The notes under the pieces were generated by a model. It was given only the letters and a program-made list of their open reading frames with translations, was not told the origin of the DNA and did not search any database. Position numbers and translations under genes: made by a program. DNA of 19,089 bases from Clostridiales bacterium UBA1763 (GTDB lineage Bacteria; Bacillota; Clostridia; Oscillospirales; Oscillospiraceae): NCBI GenBank assembly GCA_002314685.1, contig DCHB01000086.1, forward strand, positions 1,011-20,099, read 5' to 3'. Of this stretch, positions 7,789-14,660 are shown in pieces. Each line of letters begins with the position of its first letter. The stretch's first letter is position 1.

Positions 7789-7815
7789 TTGACATTCAAG
7801 ACAAAGTGTGATAAT
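7789..7815 (+). promoter_or_regulatory. Candidate promoter for the broken TetR gene
   Basis: A perfect TTGACA (7789-7794) is followed after a short 15-base spacer by GATAAT (7810-7815), with TG at 7807-7808 giving an extended -10. The short spacer makes this weaker than the divergent promoter. Confidence 0.45.
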
Positions 7816-7816
7816 C

Positions 7817-7854
7817 TGTCCATAGTTAATGAACATTTGTCCAAAGGTGATGAA
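7817..7854 (+). repeat. 21-bp-period imperfect direct repeat at the TetR start
   Basis: Positions 7817-7833 (tgtccatagttaatgaa) and 7838-7854 (tgtccaaaggtgatgaa) agree at 14 of 17 bases and are offset by 21 bp, two turns of the helix. The second copy carries the ribosome site AAAGG used by the TetR gene. It could be a regulator site pair or a local duplication. Confidence 0.5.
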
Positions 7855-7855
7855 T

Positions 7856-8451
7856 ATGTCAATTTCTACCTCAAAAAAACACGGAGGCAATAGTCGGTGC
7901 CGCACTGACGCTGTTTAAGGAAAAAGGCTATGTAAATGTGTCGGTCAGCGATATATGCCGTGTCGCGGCTGTGCCGCGCTCATCCTTTTACAGCATATTC
8001 GCGGGCAAGGATGAAATTATCACTTTTCTTCTGCGCAGTCTGAAGGACGACTATCAGTCGGTTATCTCGGAGTTTTTGGGCGCGAAAAACGATCTCGAGC
8101 GAATTTGGCTTTTATATGACCGCTATCTTTCCCTCGCTATGGAGTTCGGTCCCGACCTCACGGGTACGCTGTTTTCGCTCGAATTGCAGAAATCCGTCGG
8201 CGTGTTTGAGCTTTTCGATGCCTTCAACGATTGGTTTATAAAGCTTATCGGCAACTGTCAGCAGGCGGGGCTTATCCGCAATAAAAACAAGCCCGAGGAT
8301 TGTCGTCCTCGGTGTCAGAATTGCCGTCGGTGCGGCGTATGAATGGTGTCTTACGGGCGGCGCCTTCAATCTGCGTGAGGTCGCACTCAGAGAACACGAG
8401 GTCCTATACGATGTCCCGCCCGAATACAGAAGAACAAACCACGAGACTTGA
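7856..8451 (+). pseudogene. TetR/AcrR-type regulator, two frameshifts
   Basis: Three reading frames in succession encode one TetR-like repressor. Frame A starts at ATG 7856 behind AAAGG and gives MSISTSK. Within the run of seven A (7873-7879) one extra base shifts it. Frame B then gives NTEAIVGAALTLFKEKG and the helix-turn-helix VSVSDICRVAAVPRSSFYS, ending with RNKNKPED. Near 8299-8301 a second extra base shifts it again. Frame C gives VVLGVRIAVGAAYEWCLTGG and ends PPEYRRTNHET at TGA 8449-8451. Removing one base at each site restores 197 residues, the normal TetR length. No single frame contains both the first helix and the ligand-domain end. It lies divergent to the ene-reductase/SDR operon and was probably its repressor. 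Sequencing error is possible, less so at the second site. Confidence 0.85.
8293..8312 (+). repeat. Inverted repeat at the second TetR frameshift
   Basis: CCGAGGA (8293-8299) and TCCTCGG (8306-8312) form a perfect 7-bp stem with a six-base loop. The second frameshift of the TetR gene falls at the edge of this loop. Palindromes are known hot spots for small indels. Confidence 0.6.
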
Positions 8452-8464
8452 GTCTCGTGGTTTT
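8436..8464. terminator. Bidirectional terminator holding the TetR stop codon in its loop
   Basis: A 12-bp perfect stem (8436-8447 with 8452-8463, arms containing CCACGAGAC/GTCTCGTGG) has the loop TTGA, in which the TGA stop of the TetR remnant lies. It ends in TTTT on the plus strand and AAA-paired T on the minus strand. It separates the TetR remnant (+) from the MOSC gene (-), which ends five bases further on. Confidence 0.85.
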
Positions 8465-8468
8465 AGCT

Positions 8469-8903
8469 TTATTCGAGAATTTCTATGCTGTCGCCCTTTT
8501 TGACTGCGCCCGATTCGAGCACCTTGACGAATATGCCCTCGCGGGGCATAACGCAGTCGCCTGCCGCCTTGCGTATTGCGCAGTCGGCGTGGCACTCCTT
8601 GCCTATCTGCGTGACCTCGCACAGCGCCTCGCCGATTTTAAGCCTTGTGCCGACGGGCAGAGTATATACTCTCATGCCCTCGACGAGTACATTTTCGGCG
8701 AATGCGCCGTTTTTCAGCTCAAAGTCGATTTTTTTCTGCAGCTCGGCGACACTTTCAACTCCGAGCAGACTGATCTGTCTGTGCCAGCTGCCCGCGTGAG
8801 CATCACCGACTATGCCGTGCTCGACCTTGAAAAACGCCTCGGGAATTTCGTGCTTCTGAATTCCTCTGACCTCGCTTATACATATAGCGGCAACCCTTGC
8901 CAT
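8469..8903 (-). CDS. MOSC domain protein (molybdenum cofactor sulfurase C-terminal-like)
   Basis: A 144-residue stand-alone MOSC domain. These domains bind molybdenum cofactor or handle sulfur for it. The visible signature is GKECHADCAI at 101-110 followed by GDCVMPREGIF at 115-125. Cys104, Cys108 and Cys117 are candidates for the conserved sulfur-carrying cysteine. HGIVGDAHAGSWHRQISLL near 29-47 is the usual N-terminal block. The ATG at 8903 follows AGGAGG. The gene starts four bases after the moaA stop and its ribosome site overlaps the moaA end, so translation of the two is coupled. No molybdoenzyme or other cofactor-synthesis gene is present in the window, so its partner is unknown. Confidence 0.9.
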   Translation of the reverse strand: MARVAAICISEVRGIQKHEIPEAFFKVEHGIVGDAHAGSWHRQISLLGVESVAELQKKIDFELKNGAFAENVLVEGMRVYTLPVGTRLKIGEALCEVTQIGKECHADCAIRKAAGDCVMPREGIFVKVLESGAVKKGDSIEILE

Positions 8904-8907
8904 TTGT

Positions 8908-9858
8908 TTATCCTCCTATGCGGTACATGCTTCTGCGCGACTGACTGTGCTCCGTTGCCGACAGTGCCGCGTGCATCTGCGGCTTTTGCATTGCGGCAAA
9001 CAGCATGGCGCTTTTTAGCTCCTCGCCGTGCAGACCGCGTATGCTCAGCTCCTCGGCTGAATGCAGGCAGGGCTTAAGACAGCCGTCTGCCGTGAGTCTC
9101 AGTCTGTTGCACTGTGCGCAGAAATGATTGCTCAAGGGGCTAATGAGCCCTATTCTGCCCTTTGCATCGGGCAGGCGGTAAAGCCTTGCGACGGAATGTG
9201 CCTCGCTTTCAAGCTTTTCAAGCTCGGGGAGCTTTTCGAGCACGAGGCTGTTCGGCACAAAGGCATTTTCGCCGAACTGTGCCGTGTTGCCGATTGGCAT
9301 GAGCTCGATAAATCTCAGCTCCACGGGATAATGCCTTGTCAGCTCTGCAAGGGAGCATATCTCGTCATCGTTAAAGCCGCCTATGAGCACTGTGTTGAGC
9401 TTTACGGGCTCCATGCCCGCCTTCATCGCCGCGCGGATGCCCTCAAGAGCATCGGCAAGTCTGCCGCCGCGCGTGATTTCTTCGTATTTTGCCGCATCGA
9501 GCGTATCGAGACTTATGTTTATGCGCTTGATGCCCGCGGAATACAGCTCATCGGCAAGCGGTGCAAGCAATGTCGCATTTGTCGTCATGCTCAAATCCTC
9601 GATACCGCCGATTTTGCCGAGGCAGTCTGCAAGCTCTGCTATATCCCGCCTTATAAGCGGCTCTCCGCCCGTTATTCTGAGCTTTTTTATTCCGAGCTCC
9701 GCCGCCGCTTTTGCAATCTCGACAAGCTCATCACAGCTGAGCTCATCCTTCGTGCAGGGCATACCGCCCTCGGGCTTGCAGTAGCGACAGCTGAGATTGC
9801 AGCTATCAGTCACGGATAAACGCAAATATTCAATTTTTCTGCCGAAGGAATCTGTCAT
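8908..9858 (-). CDS. moaA: GTP 3',8-cyclase MoaA (radical SAM)
   Basis: MoaA carries out the first step of molybdenum cofactor synthesis, the radical-SAM conversion of GTP to 3',8-cyclo-7,8-dihydro-GTP. The 316-residue protein has the N-terminal radical SAM cluster C20-x3-C24-x2-C27 and the SAM-binding GGEP at 64-67. The second, substrate-binding cluster is C247-x2-C250-x13-C264. It ends in the double glycine (MYRIGG) that the family needs for catalysis, so it looks complete and active. GGAG lies seven bases before the ATG at 9858. MoaC, the next enzyme of the pathway, is not in this window. The gene lies between CapA and MOSC in one operon. Confidence 0.97.
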   Translation of the reverse strand: MTDSFGRKIEYLRLSVTDSCNLSCRYCKPEGGMPCTKDELSCDELVEIAKAAAELGIKKLRITGGEPLIRRDIAELADCLGKIGGIEDLSMTTNATLLAPLADELYSAGIKRINISLDTLDAAKYEEITRGGRLADALEGIRAAMKAGMEPVKLNTVLIGGFNDDEICSLAELTRHYPVELRFIELMPIGNTAQFGENAFVPNSLVLEKLPELEKLESEAHSVARLYRLPDAKGRIGLISPLSNHFCAQCNRLRLTADGCLKPCLHSAEELSIRGLHGEELKSAMLFAAMQKPQMHAALSATEHSQSRRSMYRIGG

Positions 9859-9883
9859 TTACGGTCTCCGTGCTGTCTCCTGC

Positions 9884-11134
9884 TTATTTTCTGTAAAGTA
9901 TTTTTGCCTTGAGTGCGCCGATTTTTACAACTGCGGACTTTTTCTTCTGAGCGCGGTTTACAATCAGTGCCTTATACAAATTCTTGTTGAAGGTGTAAAG
10001 CGGATAGGTATGCTTTGCGGCTTCTGCCTCGGTTTCCTCCTCAGCCTCTGCCTCTGCTATCTCCGCATCGGATGCCTCCATTGCCGCCTTTTTAAGCTCC
10101 GCGGCATTTTCTATTGCCTCGAGGCGGACGCGCTCTGTCTCCTTTACAAGCTCAAGCGCCTCGGCTTCTCTTTCCTTAAGCTTTGCCGCATTATCCATGA
10201 TCTCGGCTTTTCTTCTCGCCTCACAGCTCCATGCCTTGCCGTAGCCCTTGCGGATATCCTTAAACCATTTTGTGTCGCTTCCGATTGTTACCTTGCCCTT
10301 TGCTTTGTCGATATGAGTGGGCATATAGGTGTACTCAAAGCCCTTCTTTGTGAAGGTCAGGCGCAGGAGTATGCCGTTATCGGTATCCTGCTGTACGCGC
10401 TGATAATCGGTGTCGAAAACGAAGTTGCCGAGGCAGTAGAATATTGCCTTATTGTCGCCGACGGGCTCAAAGCCCTGAACGACATGGGGATGATGCGCAA
10501 CAACGACGTCCGCGCCCCATGCAAGATACTGCTTAAGCTGACGGCGGGTGTAGGGCATCGGGGTGTGGAGAAATTCGTCGCCGCCGTGGTAAACGACGAC
10601 TGCATAGTCGGCGTTTTCCTTCATTTTCTCAATCTTTTTTCTTATCATCTCGGTTGAGGACTCGTGCAGAGGTCCGCCGTTTGTCTCGGAGGCGATAAGA
10701 TTCTTTTTGTACTGAATTGAAAGCACCGCGACCTTGACCTCGTCGCCGAGGACTGTGTATCTTGCCGCCTCGCTCAAATTCAAGCCTATGCCGAGATAGG
10801 GAATATCATAAGCCTTGCAGGCGTCGATTGTATCGACAACGCCGATGGGACCGTAGTCCATCATGTGGTTGTTCGCAAATGACAGCACGGGGTTTTTGAT
10901 GTTGGTCTTTACAAAGCCGAGTGCCTCGGTGGGACTGCGGTGGGCAAGGCGTTTTTTCTTGGTAATACGGCAGGGGGTTACGGGGCTTTCAAAGTTGATG
11001 ACATTATAATCGTTTGCATCTAAAAAGCCTTTTACTGAGGCGTCGAAAAGCTCATTATCCGTATGGTGTCCCGCAAAATAGCCGCTGAAGCTGAGGTCAC
11101 CGGAAAATCCGACTGTTAAACTGTTCTTGCTCAT
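9884..11134 (-). CDS. CapA-family metallophosphatase-like protein
   Basis: A 416-residue protein of the CapA/PgsA (poly-gamma-glutamate capsule, PGA_cap) family, a calcineurin-like fold. Metal-site motifs are visible: SGDLSFSG at 11-18, INFESPVT at 46-53, FANNHMMDYG at 86-95, VVYHGGDEF at 180-188 and AHHPHVVQGFEP at 213-224. In Bacillus the CapA homologue is membrane-anchored and needed for polymer handling at the cell surface. This copy starts directly with the first strand and has no signal peptide or anchor, so it may be cytoplasmic. After residue 300 it has a Glu/Ala-rich stretch, likely helical or coiled coil to about 375, and then a basic tail. The ATG at 11134 follows AGAGGA, three bases after the ATP-grasp stop, so the two are tightly coupled. 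Confidence 0.88.
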   Translation of the reverse strand: MSKNSLTVGFSGDLSFSGYFAGHHTDNELFDASVKGFLDANDYNVINFESPVTPCRITKKKRLAHRSPTEALGFVKTNIKNPVLSFANNHMMDYGPIGVVDTIDACKAYDIPYLGIGLNLSEAARYTVLGDEVKVAVLSIQYKKNLIASETNGGPLHESSTEMIRKKIEKMKENADYAVVVYHGGDEFLHTPMPYTRRQLKQYLAWGADVVVAHHPHVVQGFEPVGDNKAIFYCLGNFVFDTDYQRVQQDTDNGILLRLTFTKKGFEYTYMPTHIDKAKGKVTIGSDTKWFKDIRKGYGKAWSCEARRKAEIMDNAAKLKEREAEALELVKETERVRLEAIENAAELKKAAMEASDAEIAEAEAEEETEAEAAKHTYPLYTFNKNLYKALIVNRAQKKKSAVVKIGALKAKILYRK

Positions 11135-11137
11135 TTT

Positions 11138-12265
11138 TTATCCTCTCTTCTTTGCCTCTGAGTCGGCCTTAAAAATTTCATCCATCTGCTTGTATGCGTG
11201 AAGCTTGCCGTTATATGCCGTAATCTGCGGTGCTACGCACTGCGGGCGGGCATTACCCTCGACGAATACCCAACCGTTGTCGGTGTATGCGAGGTCCCAG
11301 CCGACGAAGCGCACCTGAGGCAGTGCATTTGCAAGCTTCTGTATCATCTGCTTTACCTCATCCCAACGGGGCACATTGAAGCCTATGAGCTGAACGCCCG
11401 TGTCGGGGTGGAATACATAGCGGTTGCCGTCATAGTCGCGTCCGCAGTCGCAGATTATACCCGTTTCAAAGTCGATGAGTGCGGAAATGCCGCCCGCCGA
11501 CATATTGTCGGTGTGGCTGTCGCCCGCGCCCATTCTGAGGAAGCACCACTGAGTATGCGCAACGCCGTCATCGGAACGGTAGGTTACTATACGCACGGTG
11601 TTGACCGATTCGGGGTGGAACTGTGCAATCTCCTTACCCTGAACAATGAGCTCCTCGCAAACGGAGGCACCGTTGAAGAGGATTATATCGAACAGATCCT
11701 CTGCCGATTCATAGTGCGTTGCATCGTAAATCTTGATGCCGTGCCCGCCGTAATCCTGTGCGGGCTTGTAGATAAATCTCGGGTGCTTTTCAATAAACTC
11801 GCAGAAGGCGGGGAAATCGTTTGAGTCGTACACGCACAGCACATCGCGGTGATAGAACTCGCCGAATATGCGGAGGGTTTCCGTCTTGCTGTTGAGAAAT
11901 TCGGCATAGTTTTTGCTGTTGAACTTTCTGTAATACTCGTACTTATTGCTTCTTGTGACGAAGGTGAGTCTGCCCTCGTGAGAGAGAAGGTCAAAGCGGT
12001 AAATGAAGTATTCCTTCGGCAGTATTCCGTACATGAAGCGGCAATACATAATCTCTCGGAAAAGCTTCTTTGCCTTTGCCCTGTCGCCCTCAAATTCGGG
12101 GCGGAACTTGAATATCGTGTCGTACACATTGTTTTCAAGTCTCTTATATTTTGTGAACATCTTCAGACCGAGAATATAAGCGCTTACTATTATCTGCTTA
12201 CACAGACCGCTTTTAAGTCCCGAGGAGATTAAAGCTTTTTTTATCTTTCTTAGTGCTTTTTTCAC
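11138..12265 (-). CDS. Sugar-transfer-associated ATP-grasp protein 1
   Basis: A 375-residue ATP-grasp protein resembling the ATPgrasp_ST family found in polysaccharide loci. ATP-grasp enzymes join an acyl phosphate to an amine, thiol or other nucleophile. The nucleotide-binding lysine block is FIYKPAQDYGGHGIKIY (164-180), followed by CEELI at 203-207. The metal and phosphate residues are in SVNTVRIVTYR (220-230), GWDLAY (Asp324) and FVEGNARP (Glu336, Asn338). The basic N-terminus (about 1-45) has a moderately hydrophobic stretch but no clear membrane helix. The start is GTG at 12265, supported by AAGGAAGAAG at good spacing. It is the first gene of a four-gene operon under the promoter at 12317-12345 and faces the glycerophosphotransferase gene across a divergent promoter region. 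Substrates are unknown. Confidence 0.85.
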   Translation of the reverse strand: MKKALRKIKKALISSGLKSGLCKQIIVSAYILGLKMFTKYKRLENNVYDTIFKFRPEFEGDRAKAKKLFREIMYCRFMYGILPKEYFIYRFDLLSHEGRLTFVTRSNKYEYYRKFNSKNYAEFLNSKTETLRIFGEFYHRDVLCVYDSNDFPAFCEFIEKHPRFIYKPAQDYGGHGIKIYDATHYESAEDLFDIILFNGASVCEELIVQGKEIAQFHPESVNTVRIVTYRSDDGVAHTQWCFLRMGAGDSHTDNMSAGGISALIDFETGIICDCGRDYDGNRYVFHPDTGVQLIGFNVPRWDEVKQMIQKLANALPQVRFVGWDLAYTDNGWVFVEGNARPQCVAPQITAYNGKLHAYKQMDEIFKADSEAKKRG

Positions 12266-12316
12266 TTTAGCTTCTTCCTTTTATTCTTCGTTTTGATGTC
12301 TTCTCAGACAGAGATA

Positions 12317-12345
12317 ATTTTACACTTCTCGAAGCATTCTTTCAA
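12317..12345 (-). promoter_or_regulatory. Promoter for the ATP-grasp/CapA/moaA/MOSC operon
   Basis: On the minus strand TTGAAA (12345-12340) and TAAAAT (12322-12317) are separated by 17 bases. The predicted start near 12310 leaves a leader of about 45 bases before the GTG at 12265. Confidence 0.7.
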
Positions 12346-12414
12346 GCATTATTTGATTTAATGTGTCAATATGTTTATTTTCACGGGGAAAAGCCGCAAA
12401 ATTCATTTATCCTA

Positions 12415-12443
12415 TTGCAGTAAAGACAAAAAAAGAGTAAAAT
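12415..12443 (+). promoter_or_regulatory. Promoter for the glycerophosphotransferase operon
   Basis: TTGCAG (12415-12420) and TAAAAT (12438-12443) are separated by 17 bases. The predicted start near 12450 gives a leader of about 38 bases to the ATG at 12488. It fires away from the promoter at 12317-12345, about 70 bp distant. Confidence 0.65.
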
Positions 12444-12487
12444 AATATGAATTTTTATGTTCAATCCTAAACGGTTCAGGTAGCTAT

Positions 12488-13672
12488 ATGAGAATTGCCG
12501 TTATTTTACTGCGATGGGTGCTGAGCTTCATCTACTTCTTCATGAAGCTTCTGCCCGTAAAACGCAACAAAGTTATTTTCCTCAGCCGACAGTCCAACTC
12601 CCCCTCGGACGATTTTCTGATGCTTCGCGATGCGCTTGCGGAGAAAAATCCCGAGCTTGAGTTCGTTATGATAACCCAGAGGGCGGACGGTGACATTAAA
12701 AGCCTTGCAAAATTCGCACTCAAAACGCTCAGCAGTATGCGCCATCTTGCAACTGCAGGCGTCTGCGTGCTTGACTCGTACTGGCCCGCTGTTTCAATTC
12801 TAAAGCACAAGGACAGCCTCACAGTCGTTCAGCTGTGGCACGCCATGGGCAAAATCAAAAAATCGGGCTATCAGTCCGTCGGCAAAAAGCTCGGCAGAAG
12901 CGACGTAATCGCGAAAGAGCTTCGTATGCACCGCAACTACGACGTTATCATCGCGGGCGGCAGGGCGTTTAACCCCTTCTACTGTGCCTCCTTCGGCGTT
13001 GAGGACGATATTCTTTATAATGTCGGTCTGCCGAGAATGGACAGACTGCGCGAGGGTGTTTCGGCGGCAAGGGCTGAGTTTTACTCGGCATATCCCGAGC
13101 TTGAGGGCAAGCGCATTGTGCTGTATGCCCCCACCTTCCGCAAAAAGCAGGAGCTTGACCCGACTGCGCTTGTGAGTGTCTTTGACTTTGACGCGGGCAA
13201 TACACTTATCATTAAAAAGCACCCCAATCAGCGTATAAAGGACGGCTCACTCGGCAGGGCACTCACCTGCGACAAGGTTTCAACCGCGACGGTTTTATCC
13301 GTCTGTGACTGTATTATAACCGACTACTCGGCAATAACCATTGAAGCGGCAATACTCGGCAAGCCCGTTTTCTTCTATCTTTTCGACTATGAGCAATATC
13401 TGTCGGAAAACGGACTGAATGTCAAGCTGTTTGACGAGTTCCCCGAATGTACCTTCCGCGAGTGTCAGGGGCTTGTGAAGGCGCTTGAAAGCACCGATTA
13501 CGATAAGGAAAACTATCGCCGCTTCTGCAAAAAATATCTCCCCGACCTTCGCGGCAGGGCGACAGACAAAATTGCAGACTTAATTATTGACTGCATTGAG
13601 AAAGGCAAAGGCTATGCAATTTCTGAGCACATTAGTCGACAAAATGAAGCTGATGGCGTTATGGGTGATTAG
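12488..13672 (+). CDS. CDP-glycerol glycerophosphotransferase-family protein (TagB/TagF-like)
   Basis: A 394-residue membrane-associated enzyme of the Glyphos_transf family, which moves glycerol-phosphate or a related polyol-phosphate from a CDP-activated donor during teichoic acid synthesis. It has the size of TagB-like primases rather than the two-domain TagF polymerase. A hydrophobic N-terminus (3-23) can sit on the membrane. Family motifs are QLWHAMGK (His118), LYAPTFR (212-218), IIKKHPNQ (His245) and IITDYSAITIEAA (276-288) followed by GKPVFFYLFDYEQY. The two histidines match the catalytic pair known from TagF. A weak AGG precedes the ATG at 12488 by seven bases. The 3' end overlaps the next gene by 59 bases. 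CDP-glycerol itself is a family-based guess; ribitol-phosphate or another polyol is possible. Confidence 0.9.
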   Translation: MRIAVILLRWVLSFIYFFMKLLPVKRNKVIFLSRQSNSPSDDFLMLRDALAEKNPELEFVMITQRADGDIKSLAKFALKTLSSMRHLATAGVCVLDSYWPAVSILKHKDSLTVVQLWHAMGKIKKSGYQSVGKKLGRSDVIAKELRMHRNYDVIIAGGRAFNPFYCASFGVEDDILYNVGLPRMDRLREGVSAARAEFYSAYPELEGKRIVLYAPTFRKKQELDPTALVSVFDFDAGNTLIIKKHPNQRIKDGSLGRALTCDKVSTATVLSVCDCIITDYSAITIEAAILGKPVFFYLFDYEQYLSENGLNVKLFDEFPECTFRECQGLVKALESTDYDKENYRRFCKKYLPDLRGRATDKIADLIIDCIEKGKGYAISEHISRQNEADGVMGD

Positions 13673-14660
13673 AGTTCTGTGTGCACCCAATCACTTTAAG
13701 GTACCCTTTTACAAGCGCATCTATTACGCCGTTTTCGGCGGCTACATGGTTGACCAGGTTGCCATGTACGACTTCAAGCACAAGGACAAAAAGCAGTATC
13801 TTTCCGAATTTGACTGGTATCGCTCAAGAGGCATAAACAACCCTTACAGCAATATGCTCAACAACAAGGTCGTTTTTGCGCAGATAGTCGAGCGTTACTG
13901 CTCAACTCCCGAAATCTACTGCGTTATGAAGGGCGGACGCCTTGCGGGAATGAACGGCAGACGCTTTGAAAGCTATGAACAGCTTGCAGACCTGCTGAAC
14001 GAGGTCGGTGCCTATGTAATAAAGCCCGTAGGCAGAGGCAAGGGCATAGGCGTTAAAATCCTCAAATATAACGGCAAGGGCTATATGTGCAACGGCGAGC
14101 CCGTAACGCGCGAGGAGCTTATCGCAATACTCAAGGCAAAGGGCGAAAAATTTGTCTGTGCCTTTGCAGAGCAGGCTGAGTATCTCAACAAAATCTACGC
14201 GAACTCCGCAAACACTCTGCGCATGATAGCTCTGCGCAATGCAAAGACAAACCGCTTTGAGCTTTGCTTTGCCGTTCAGCGCATAGGCGCGGCATGGACG
14301 GGTGCCGTCGATAACGGCAGTATGGGCGGTCTTGTCGCAAATGTTGACATCGAAACGGGCGTGCTCAGCGAGGCACGCACCCTGCACAATCTCACAGTTT
14401 ACGAGACTCATCCCGACACCCGCGCACAGATAAAGGGCGCGGTGATACCCAATTGGGACAAGCTCAAGACAGAGGTTGTAGCGGTATCCGAACACTTCCC
14501 CTATCTTGACATTATCGCATGGGACATTCTCCCCACGGATGACGGCTTTACCGTAATCGAGGCTAACACCTCCTCGGGTGTCAACATCATTCAGCTTTGG
14601 GGACCTCAGCGCTACGGCAGACTCGGCGAATTTTATCGTGAGCACGGGATAATAAAATGA
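13614..14660 (+). CDS. Sugar-transfer-associated ATP-grasp protein 2
   Basis: A 348-residue second ATP-grasp protein, clearly related in motifs to the one at 11138-12265 but diverged. The nucleotide-binding block is VIKPVGRGKGIGVKIL (135-150). Further motifs are NTLRMIALRN (200-209), GSMGGLVANVDIETG (235-249) and the metal-binding pair in IAWDIL (Asp304) and VIEANTSSG (Glu316, Asn318). I chose the ATG at 13614 because GAAAGG lies eight bases upstream. This makes the gene overlap the end of the glycerophosphotransferase by 59 bases in another frame. The ATG at 13644 has no ribosome site. Its stop overlaps the nucleotidyltransferase start as ATGA, so both are probably translated together. Its likely job is ATP-dependent attachment of a small acyl or amino-acid group to a polymer precursor, which is inference. 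Confidence 0.85.
   Translation: MQFLSTLVDKMKLMALWVIRVLCAPNHFKVPFYKRIYYAVFGGYMVDQVAMYDFKHKDKKQYLSEFDWYRSRGINNPYSNMLNNKVVFAQIVERYCSTPEIYCVMKGGRLAGMNGRRFESYEQLADLLNEVGAYVIKPVGRGKGIGVKILKYNGKGYMCNGEPVTREELIAILKAKGEKFVCAFAEQAEYLNKIYANSANTLRMIALRNAKTNRFELCFAVQRIGAAWTGAVDNGSMGGLVANVDIETGVLSEARTLHNLTVYETHPDTRAQIKGAVIPNWDKLKTEVVAVSEHFPYLDIIAWDILPTDDGFTVIEANTSSGVNIIQLWGPQRYGRLGEFYREHGIIK

Noticed and set aside
7938..8342. Annotating the TetR remnant as an intact 134-residue gene starting at GTG 7938
   Set aside because: That start lies inside the DNA-binding domain and loses its first helix, and the end (CRPRCQNCRRCGV) is out-of-frame sequence. The three-frame reading gives a complete TetR protein.
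9797..10657. A 286-codon open frame on the plus strand with a hydrophobic product
   Set aside because: It overlaps the start of moaA and the 3' part of the CapA gene on the opposite strand, and both of those have clear motifs. No promoter or ribosome site supports it.
12266..12487. Riboswitch or small RNA in the divergent region
   Set aside because: The region is AT-rich and accounted for by two promoters about 70 bp apart. I could find no conserved aptamer fold or terminator.
13902..14645. A 247-codon open frame on the minus strand
   Set aside because: It is antisense to the second ATP-grasp gene, with no ribosome site or domain.
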